Positions 28,001-40,000 of a stretch of 64,000 nucleotides of DNA are shown here, one piece after another (position 1 is the stretch's first letter; every line of letters starts with the position of its first letter). The stretch spans positions 186,001 to 250,000 of the forward strand of contig JAHQIW010000232.1 in the NCBI GenBank assembly GCA_019055375.1, read 5' to 3'. The translations under genes and the position numbers were made by a program. This stretch comes from Parelaphostrongylus tenuis. Lineage: Eukaryota; Nematoda; Chromadorea; Rhabditida; Metastrongylidae. The notes under the pieces are model-generated. The model made no database searches, was not told where the DNA came from, and saw only the letters and a list, made by a program, of their open reading frames with translations.

Positions 28001-31000
28001 TAATTCATGTTAACAAATCATTTGCTCCTAGTAAATTTCCCACTCGTTTTCCCTTTACTATATTTTTTCCCTTTTCTATACTTACTCAAGTTCGTGATTT
28101 GCTTTGAGCGTTGCGTCGTGTGCGAATAACGTGCCCTTGAGGACGACCGTCCCTCTCGTCTATCTCTCTTTGACTCTTATAACAAATGTCACATCATGTG
28201 TAGCTCTCAAAATGTTCTTCCGCTGCCTTTAGCACATTTCTAGCATCTACACTGCTTAGGCCTACACGGTATTCCATGAGTTGTCTATGATCCGAGCACA
28301 TGATTTAAAAGTTCTGTGATCGGTTACTGAACATGCTCAGAAGTCACACCATATTGAAACTGTATAACAGAACATTGGAAGAAACACGGAGTCAAACTCT
28401 GTGAGCACAGACTCTTGGCTAAATCAGCTGAGAACTGACTCAGTAACACATCCTAGTTTGTGCTTCCCTCTTTATCCATAGTATTTCTCTCGCGTCGTTT
28501 TTTGTGCTTATCAAGAACCTTATCTTCGCGGACACTTGACACAAAAACAGAACTCTTTAATCTCCTCTCTCCCCGCTGTCTTAGCATTTCTACTGGGAGA
28601 GAAGTTACCAGCGCGACAGCGTCTTGCCATGGCCTTCCAGCATAACACTTTAGTAGAGATCCAACCCCTTTTGCAAACGGGTTCCCACATTTGCCATTTT
28701 ATGTTGTGCTCTGTCACACACTTGTTAAGGTTGAGGATTGCGTTTTCTCTTAAATGTTGCATAATAATGGCTGAGACAAGTCCTTTCGCTATCTTGTGAG
28801 TTAGCCGCTTAAATGTCCCCATATGAACGTGCACAAAAGCGTTGGAAATCTTGGTTCGTGATAACGTGCATCATTATCCACTGCGCATTTGAACCCTCAG
28901 AGCCAAAGTTAGTATGGTATAACCTAGTATAAATCTTTCTAGTTTTGCTAGTGACAGAGGCGGATAGTTACTAGTTCACTAGTGCTACCATATTGTATCC
29001 ACGTTTTGATAAAGATTTGTACGTTGCTTAGAACTGGTTTCTCTTTTGTACAGTATATGAACCGAATCAAGAAAGTTCTGGTAGATTCATAGAGGCAGAA
29101 TGGGACTTTTTCATGAAAAAAAAACCCATAATCAAGGTCGGATTGTTTAAGAGTGAATCAAAAATTCTATGAAGAAAGGTAGAGAAATGCGTCATATATG
29201 ACTCACTCCAACCACTTTGTGCACCTGCTAGCGCAACGAAAGCATTTATCACTTATCTGCAATCATTGATCAAGGTTGAATACTAACGCTAGTCATTCCC
29301 TTTATCAAGTGCATGGTCTTTTGCAGGGCAAAACAAACGACGACGATGCATCGTCTGATGCTGAATCAGATACAGACGTCGAAGAGGACACGACTACGGA
29401 AGGCCTTGTGCTCTTCATAGCGTTTGTCATCTACATCATAGTCGGTTCACTTGTAATAGCCACATACGAACCAAATATGAACTTTTTCGAGGTTGGTCGA
29501 TCTCTTCAATAATTGCTTTTATTAGTTTATCTTATCTTGCCATTATGCAATAGCGAATGAACTACGATAGACTCAAATAGGTGAAAGATGAGGTAAGCTG
29601 GATGGATTTCATGCTGAACCGTTGAGCGGGTGCCGTTACATTTTTCGTCAGTATTTTGGGTGCTGTATCATTGTCTATGTGAATGCCTGTATGATTCACA
29701 ATAAAATCACCTAGTTCTGCAGTGCAACGCTTTCATTCCATCACTTTCGAATTTTCATCTCGCCTGCTCTATTCTGGCTTCATTAGGCCATAAAACATAC
29801 TTTCTCGTTGTTTTACATAAGTTTTCACTATATAATAAATCAGTTTGAATTATTTAGCGCAAAATGAAAATGTGAAAAAGACGTTCAATTTTTAAAAGGT
29901 GTCGTAAGTGAAAGACCTCATTTGTTTTTATTGCTTAATTAGATGGACAACACTACACTACGCACGCAAAAAAAATATGAATTTCTTGTAGTGGTCAGTG
30001 GGCTATCATTATAAAAAAATCTTATAAGTTCTGGTGCGACGACGACTTGATGAAGTAGTGTGATTCATGAATGCATCGAGTTCTCGTTCTAATAAAAGTA
30101 CTGGGAGAAATGTCTTTTCTAGTGAGTAAATGAACAGATACTATCATACCTCTTGTTCCGATTGTTCTCTCAAGATCATGCTCAAATTTCAGTATGCCAG
30201 ATAATCACTTTTTGAGCCACGCATGTGGTCTGTTATAGGGCTGACTTATAGGGCCCTATACACGTGTTTCAACCTTGGCAGTCCCATTAGTCGGGCGGTA
30301 CCCTTTCGCCTTTTGACAATCCTCTGTCACTCCCCTACACTAAGAGTAGGCGACGACGAACATTTTACACTGTCTGTCCAGTGAAATTATCACTAAACAC
30401 ACAGTGTTGTACACTCGATTGCTCTTGGCTGGTATCCTTAATATATCATACCTTTTGTTTCGAGTGCTTTCTTAAGACCAAGCTCTTAAGTCTAGGTATC
30501 GGGCTCTATAAGTCAGCCCTGTATAACAGACCACATGTGTGGCTCAAGAAGTGATTATCTGACAGATCCTATCATTGAGGTGTGCTAACATCCACGACTG
30601 CCTGTTATCCCGTGAATCGTCGAGTGGTGCGAGCGGATAGATAATCTAGTGTTGCGTGCATTCCCTTGGGGCTTACTGACAATATATCATCCTTTCAGGA
30701 TCTTTACAAAGAATTATGGCCACTGGAGGCGGTGGACTCTGCTGTGCGTTTGACATCCCGTGGAAGTTACTTGCGATAGGGTCTTGTTCATTGGTTGTTG
30801 TTAAGATGCATTATATGCTCAGCCCACATGGATTCCGACACTGAGTGAACACCCTCCAGATTGGCCTCCATCACAGTAACTTTCTCCATCACGATGACTT
30901 TTCATCGCAACACATCACGGTGGCGTTCGGACTTCTTCACTCCGCCGAGCATAAATGGGACAATAGAGACATTCGTTTTCCGTGAACATTGTCTTTCTAA

Positions 31001-34000
31001 GATCAAACTGAAGCTTTCCACATGGAAATTGACTAACATTGGTCGATATCATCAGCATAGCACTGATGGCTTAGATATCAACCATCAACATTGACCTTCA
31101 TTTCCTGAAACTGTCGAAACTGGAGGGCGAAAGAAGCAAGCTCGCTTATTTCGCGGTGTTTGTTGAAGTATACCATGACAAAAGCAGATGCTGCACTGTG
31201 GTTAGTTTACTGTGATAAACACGGGGCCCTCGGTTCTGTCCCATGCAACAATATAACATCATGTCGGACAGAGTTCCCTATTAGCGTCTTTCATTATGAC
31301 GACTCAAGTTCATGTTAAGAACTTGTTTTTAGATACTTAAAAAGAATGAGAGAGGAGTTCACAATAAGCAAGTCATTTTACGTGTCATGAGTGTTTAGGC
31401 AATTTACTTCAACTTTGTCACATTGACGACTATCGGCCTCGGAGATTTGGTGCCACAGAGTGACACCTACCTGGTGAGAACTTATTTCATTTATTATGTA
31501 AATAGAAAGATTTTATACATCATGCTGAGTTCCAGGTGATTACACTGATATACTGCGCGATCGGCTTGGCGTTAACGACGATCGCCATAGAGATCGCTGC
31601 CGATGCGTTGAAAAAATTGCATTATTTTGGACGAAAAGTCGAGAATGTCGCCGGCATTCAAGTGTGGTTCGGTGGCAAGAAGTTCGTTTGCTTCATTTCT
31701 ATTTCAAACCTACATTCGTTAAAAAATCGGGCACATTTGATTCTTTTCAAACCTATGCATTCTTTTAACCTAACTTTAGCTATTTCAAACCACATTCCAG
31801 TCCTTTGAAAGAGTGCAGACAGTAAATGAATTGTCTCTAAGTTAATGGCGTGTCGAAAAAATTGTTGAGCAGGCTCAAGAAAAAGTACTGCCGGAAAAAC
31901 CGGGACTATAAACGGTTATTCTCCAAAAATTATTTGAATTACAAGAAAAATTACACATTTCTCAATTTCTGCCTCCAGGATTACTTATCTGTTTTTCCAT
32001 ATACAACTGAAACTAAAAAAATCCTCAATTTTGTGACCGTGAGCTAATAGGAACCGCAACTAAGTGCTCACTTTAAGTTGGAAATGTGTATTGCTGCTCT
32101 ATTCTACCTCTCCCTCCATCCCTCCCTTTCTATCCATCTATCTCTCTCATCCTCTCACTCCCTCTCTTTCTCTCTATTTCCTGTTCCCTCTCTTAGCTTT
32201 AGAGAAACAGTATCTGATCCATTTTTCAGAATGTCAATGCGAGCGCTGGTGAAAAATCTTGGCGATCAGTTCAACGTTCCACTCGAAGAGCTGGAGACGT
32301 TAAATCTTGAACAATTCGTTGATAACGCCATCAAAGTAGAAGCGGGTGAAATAGCCACGTTAAGAGTGAGTCGCTCTTCCATATTCGTCATGCTCCATTC
32401 CTCCACTTTCTCCTTTATTTCACATTATAAAAGAATTCTACATATCAAAAATTGTAGAGTACTTGGGTGATTCACATTTTATGACCGACGTATCTGGGCT
32501 TATTGTCTTGTTTATGAAAACCTCGTAATCTAATAAGATAGCCTTCGACCAACTTTCAGTGATTACGGCGAGTGCTACAAAAGGTGTGCACACGTATAGT
32601 CGTAATCTTACCATAAATTAATTTTACATTTATTTACACGACCCGTCATCACATTTATTATTGTGCGGATTCCAGTACTTCTGGCATTTGAATAGTTTTT
32701 TCGTCTTCTTAAATGACGTAGCATGCTGGTCGAGCATATCTCTTCAAAATCTCCGGTATAGCCTGATTGTGGCATTCCATAAAGCGTTGTTTTTGACTGC
32801 CGGAGAGAGTTGAGGGTGGAGCTTGGCTCCACGTGAGCCGCGACGACCATCGCAACCACTCGGTCACGGCGCCCTCCGTATATTAGCTATAGAAAATTAT
32901 AAGCAGTTTGATGTAATACAAAAAACACAAAGTGCAATACTAAGTAGTAGAGTACATACAAACTACAATATTCACTCTTTATCTTGACGTGCGCCCCCCC
33001 CCCTCCCTATGGCGCACTCTTGGGAAAAAAGTGCTCACAGTTACGGGTTGGTAATACCTGTAAAGCCGACGGTTGAATTCCATCGATTACTGTTTCAGGT
33101 CGACAAAGCGTGGATGAATTCGAATTATTGGCGAGCAATCGAGTCCGGCACGATGCACTACGTCGATGACGACGACTTAGTGACACTGCAAAGCAATCGT
33201 AACTATTATTCCGAATTTTGAAATTCGTAAGCTAGTAGAGAAAAAGCGATGTGTATGTATGTGTACGTGTTGTGTGCATGTGTTTGTGCTTGAACAGCCA
33301 ACAGTCAGAATATGACCAGTGCCTGCCATGACAGGCAAGGTTAACCGGTAGGCTATCGAAAATCAAGCATTCCCGTGAACATACACATACACATCATAAA
33401 TACCTTATCATTATATAAGCATTGAATCAGTGCCGAAATCTCAATGGAATATTGATTTCAAGTTGGCAAAGTAGAATATTTCCCTAATGTGATTTCCTTT
33501 TGTACAGTAATCCAGTCGAACAACATATGTTCTTTTTCCAAAGCTCAGTTTTGCCTTTATTTTGGAAAGTTTTCACCCCACTGTAATCGTTGAGATCTGT
33601 GCGTGCTGTTCAGTAAATCATCGTTTCCTTATCCGTTCGTGGTTTCGATGCTTGTCATCTCACTACTTTGCTCAAACATGTCTTTTCAACCATCCCTCCT
33701 CTTAATTTCGTTCAACCAAAAGAATTGTGTGTATGATGTACGTTTATTTGCATGTGTATGTGTGTGTGAATATATCTAGAATGAATGGATGTATGTTCGA
33801 CACAATCTGCTTTTTTTCTCCCTCTCTCTCTATTCCCTTAAATAATGTACAATGACCACCTTTTGCCCGCCATTATGTGTAGTATAGACGTTTTGGTTAA
33901 ATTCCTACACCATTCTGCCCCGTTACTCCTGTTGCACTTCAGGTTTTGTTTTCTTGGTTTGTGATCAGTTTCTTGATGATGTTCACCTCATTCAATGCCA

Positions 34001-37000
34001 GCCACTTTCAATTTTACCACTACTAGTAACCAAATCATACCTGTTTAGCCTTCGTACTACTGTTCTATGCTCTTTCATCTATTCGTCCAATTTAGAGTGA
34101 CTTTGTGCACAGTCATTAAAGTCGACCCCAAATAATCGTTCGATATTCTCCGTTTCTCCCGTTTATGAATGGGGACCTCAAAATAATAAAAATCTCTTGT
34201 GTCTTGTCACTATGCCGTTAAGCAAGAGAAGAGAGAAGATAGACAAATATGGTTGTACGATATGTCATGTAGGTTACAGTAGTCCTACGTGAGGTCATAC
34301 TGTATTGCGATGATCCAGAAACAAAACTTGAAAAACTGCCTTGATTATTTTATACCTTTGAAACTTGCGTTATAATGGATAAATCCTGGCCACAATGATC
34401 CCGTGTATTATTTAAAGCGAATGTGCTACTAATATTAACTTTAGAGTGCACGTATAGCTTGGCGGTTAGAGATGTCTCGAAACGCAATCTATATTGCCCG
34501 CTAGTTCGAATCTGCGTCAAAGCTCACTAAGCCTTCAATCACACCGAGTTGCTCTGGATGGGTAAGGACACTGGCCTGGTGCACTAGTAGAGTCATTGTT
34601 CAAGCCAGATACACATCCAGTCACCATTACCGATGTTCGATTAATTTGAAAGCTTTGCGCATCACTCATATTCCACGCCAGACGCTCTATCCTATAACCT
34701 TGTCAACCTATTTAATTTGAAACGGTTTTCCAAGAAGTTGATGTAGCGTGGTTTTAGGCTGATACGCTTGTAAAACAAAAAATTCCTTCTATTTTACTTG
34801 TGAGTTTAGAATCAAAAATATTCTGCGCAACCAACTCAAAGGATACTATCAATTCCACTACAGCTTGCCACGATGGTCGTCGAGTGACTGGAACAGGCAT
34901 TAGTAAAGCTTCCATTTCTTTTCAAATGCGTAAAAGAATAGCCCAGCAGGTGCTTCCTACTGCAAAAATTATGGAGCATCATCTTCTTCTACGTTTCGTG
35001 AAGATATCGGACCATGCGGTCGGTGGTCTTCTAATCCGGATTTCTCCGTAAAATCCAGTCTGTAACGCTCGTCCATTGGTAGTCGTTAGGACGCATTATG
35101 CGACCAGTTTACTACATTATTGAAAACTTGGTGTGTGGAACGGCATCTCAAATTTCTGATCTTAGACGTAGCTCAGAACTTCAAATCTTTTATCTTTTTG
35201 CGAGATGCAAATACTTAGCATCGACCTTTCGACTACGCATTCAGTAAGGCCAAGTCATCTTTCAGCCTATTCAAGTACTGACCAGGTTTGTGATGCGTAT
35301 TTCAAGCAGGAACAAACATTAGCCCTAAAAAGGGGGCACGGATTTGAGCGTTCTTTGTTCCCTTCACTACAACCTCGGTGCTTTAAAACGCTATCCAAGC
35401 CGCTTGCTTTCACATGTACAACTCTGAAGATGGTGCAATTGTTGACCATCAACTCTTACTTCCATTTGTTTCATTCTAGTGTTCAGCTGGCGTTCGGGAA
35501 ATTGGCAGTGCGTGAATTTCCGCAAGATAGTATCGCGTAGTCCAACCCCTTTCCCATGTTAACGTAATTTACAGAATGGCGATATTTCAGATATGGACTA
35601 TTGACGCGCTCCAATATTTCCTTCTCATTTCGATACTTTTGCTAATTTAATTGTTGTTCATTTGAAGAACTCAGTCAACCAACAATATAATCACTATCAT
35701 GCTCTATAATCTGACTATCTGCTAAGCAAAGATTGAGTGCCTTCCTTCTGGAAAGAATGGCGCTGGCGATCAAAGATGTTGGTGAGGCTGCTTTTGAGCT
35801 GGCTGTAGATTAGAAAGATTTTCCCGCAAATGCTACTGTAAAGCTCGCAAGAGAAAATAATTTGGTGGAGCAGTAACAGGACTATACACTGGATGTGGCA
35901 CGAGCAATATCCTGGAAAAGTTCGACACCGAGTCGTTTTGGACTCTTCTCTCGCACTGCTGCGACCAACATCCGGAGATGTTCTCCATAGACGTCGGCAT
36001 GATTGCCTGCTTCTTGTTGATCAGTTTTCAAACAGCGCGCCCTGCCAATCCCAGAAATCGTAGCACAATCTTCTGAGCATGTAACTTGGGCTCTGGTTAG
36101 GTTAGCGGGTCTTTGCCTCGTTGTAGCCAGTAGGAGTGGCGCGTGTTGTTCTCGTAGTAGACCCAGAACTCATCTCCAGTAATGATCGATATGGAAAAGT
36201 CCTGCCTATGCGGTCGCAGCAGAAGACTCTTGTAGATCGTCACCTGTGCGTGGTCAGTGAATGGATGAGGCTCCCACCGAGACATGACTTTGCGACAGCT
36301 CATTGGATTTAGATGGCGAGCGATGGTGCAACGAGCGCATCCAGTGTTAGTATAACTGGAACAATCTCCAATATACCATAACCTTTTGGTAGAACCCGAT
36401 TTGAAATAGAAAAAACTGAACGAAACATTTAGTTCAAGAGAATTTATGGGATAAACTAAATACATATATATATACATATACATATACATATGCATATTTA
36501 CGTATATACACATATGTATATATGTGGATATAAACTCACGGGGACAATTTATGCGCTGAATAGAGAAGTTTGGGTTGTCCAGAGCTCTATAACTAGTTTT
36601 GTTCAAATTGAACTAAGAACACGAATTGGACGCTTACGTCTGCTTACGTATCATATTTTAAGCTATGACGAAGACAAAGTTGAAACATTTATAGGGACAT
36701 AGAGGAATCTAAGAAAAGACCGTGCATCACCTATTGCTATCACTGGAGATCTTCAAGTAAGTAGACCTGGAAGAACCATGACGAAGGTAACATTTAGGTT
36801 TACGGAACAGGTTGGAATGAACAGAATGAAAAGCCGAATTTACCATAGTGACTAAAACCACTTATGGTATCTTGCAATTCCAGAATCTTCACTCTCAACG
36901 ATGGACACAGGAGTTTCCTATTCAATAGTACCATTGCGTTATAGACCACATGACAGTAAATTACAGGCTCTGCCTAAACAGCTTCGCCGTTCTACCAAAA

Positions 37001-40000
37001 TTCTACCAGCTATCAGATCGTCACCTCTTTCTTGCAACATTCTGTTCTTTGCGAAAAGAAAAGAAAGTCGCCAAGTGGAAAAAAAGCTATCAAAACTCTC
37101 AAAAACTCGTAAAATTCATTCAAATTATCGGACTTTTTCGGAAAGCTACCGCTATTAACAATGTTGATGACAAATTCTAAATATTAATTGATTTATTAGG
37201 TTGAGAAGAAAGTTTTGGAACACTTACAATAAATTGAAAATTTATGCATGAATTCCAGACAAAAGAAGCAATAACTATTATTCAAAATAGAGGTCATCGT
37301 TTTCTGCGACTTTCCGCCATCGGTCCATCAAGTTTCGGATATGGTCGGAGGATAACCAAAATTGGTCATTTAGTGGATTGTTGAGCAGTTGGAGACAAAC
37401 TTCGACTTTTTTGGCGGCTTGTGCTTCAGTGAGTGCGTGCGGATCTCGTCGTGGCTTCTTGTGGACAAAGTTAAGCTGGTGGAGATGAGTTAGCACAGTT
37501 GCATGAGAAACATCAAGTTTGGTTGCCAATTCACGGGCACTTAACGACGGTTCATCTTCCAAAGCAGCGATCACATCTTCGTTGTTAATTTGTTGAACGA
37601 CTTGAGCGCTGCTTGTCTTCGAGTCAAAATCTTCGACATTAAGAAGCGTTGAAAGCAGCGCTTACCACCAGATTTGCTTGTTGTGTCTTTCCCTTGAGTT
37701 TCATTGATTTCATCGACTACAGCTCGATGTGAAAGACTCTTTTTCCAGCAATGACGCAATAAAACAAGAATTGCGACTGTGACGTTGGACATGGCAGAGG
37801 TTCATAGGAAGGTGAAAAGAAAAGAAAACCTCGTAGTATCTAGGTCTTTGGTGCGAAAATCCCACATAAGAAATTGTTTTATTCCCATGTTATGCATGAG
37901 AGTTAACTCATGCTTGACAAAGTGTCCCACAGCTTTCTTACTTTAGTAAATAGGGGTGCCGTGGCCGAGTGGTTGCGATGCTCGTCGCGGCACGCGTGGA
38001 GCCAAGCTCCACTTTCCAACCCTCTCCGGTAGTCAACAACAGCCCCCTGTGAAGCGCCACAGCCATGATACCCTCGAGATTGCAAGGAGACTCTTTCAGC
38101 CAGTAATCCACGACGTTCAAGAAGAAAGCGAAAAAACGAAATAAATGCTAGAAGTTTTGGGATCCGCACAGTGAAAAAACGCTATGAAGACCGATCAATA
38201 AAGTCTATAGAGTAAAGTTAGTCAATCGCTGAGATGCTTGCACAGAGTCCCACAAGATATCGAATAGCTGTGCGTCTAATTGTCTCCAGCAGAGGCCTTC
38301 AGTTTGCTGCCAACAATAGCACCATGATGTAAGCAGGCTTTCTTAGTGCATCAAAATCACAACAAATTGATAGCGAAATCATTTTGTGCAGACTTTTTTT
38401 GGATGTTTTGCGCTTATTTAGAAAAAAAAAAGCGGCTGAAAGTCTAACTAAATCCGATTTTCGGAAAAGAACAGTGACACAAGAATGAAACCGCCACCTT
38501 TTTGAGACTTTATCAAAAGAGCAATCTTCCTCGTTTTTCTAAAAAAATGACAACTATCACCAGGTTGTGGTTCCTCATAGTGCCATTCAAATTCTACAAG
38601 GTCCAAATGCAATCTTGTGCTTCAGCATAAAAACATGTGAATCTAAGAAGTGGGCTCTCACTTTCTGCTGCACCGATTTCGCACAGACCTTCTGCCGCAT
38701 ATGAGAATGAACATGTTTGTTCAAGTCTAGATTATATTCTAGAAGGAGACTGCGATAGAAGTCTGAATCCTTCACTCAATTGTCTGGAATATGTGTGAAA
38801 GATGGTTGTGAAATGCATCCATTAGATATGCTCCTCTCTCTCTACTGTGGATTAGACCGGCAGGCTACCCCATAAGGTTTCAGGCTCACGTACAAACTTC
38901 AGCAAACTAAATGTGGATATGAAAAGTTGAGCATTCTAGGTAACTGGGCCTCAATTTCTCGAAAAGGCTCTCAACATGGGAAGACTGGATTAGAAGAGCA
39001 ATGGAAGGCTGGATTAGAAGAGCAATGGAAGGCCGCCTTATTTCTCAAGACCAGTCTAGACTGACTAAATTGCGAGGACTATGCTAACGACATGTTATAA
39101 TGCATGTCTTTCAAATGCGAGTCCTTTACAGCAAATCGAATCATGTCGGCAAGAAGGAGAAGTCACGCCCTCATCGACTTGGCTGAGAGGGGAAGACGTT
39201 ACTCATTTTACACTGCGCATGACTCTACAAAGAAAGTGTTTCTTAGAACACAAATAGAAGAGAATTGGTAGCCTTAGCAATAAAACGCGTTTGTCTTACA
39301 GTAAACATAAATTCCTCTGGACAACTGACAAGCTAAATCGAATGTTCGTTGTTGAAGATATATGGATCAGTAATCGCGTTGAAAACTTCCATTCTTTGTG
39401 CACCTACACTTTGAGACGTTCACGGAGAAGACATTCTAGACAATCAATTGCTTACGCAAAGCGGTAATGTACACGACATAGAAATTTATAATCTACGATG
39501 CGCACTGCAAATCCCATTTTGGAAGTGTTTATGTGTGATGATGCGAGAAGTCATAAATTAAGTGCTGCTGATAAATATAGGTTCTTTGTAGAATACTGCA
39601 AATTCGTTGGTGTTAGATGCAATAAGAATAGCCAAATATGTAAAATAAGAATAATAACAGTCAAATAAGTTCATCAAATGAGCATTAGATTTGTATCGGG
39701 GCGTGGATTCACTACAGTAAGTCCCAGTAAGCCGAGACACGGTGCAGTTATCAATACAAAAAAAATCATGTATTTTGTCCAGAACGTGCTGATACAATCA
39801 CGACTGTTGGCATATGAGCGAGAGGAACTTGTCGGACCGCGTTTCATTGAAGCGAGATTTGAATGCGCATTGTATCAAGATATACCATCATATCAAGATT
39901 ATTCCCTGCTTTCGAATTGATCGTTTGACAGGTTCTGCAACAACTGACGGCAGACTTCATCGCAGCGTTTAGGTTGAGCTTCAGTCAATTTGTGCAAATT

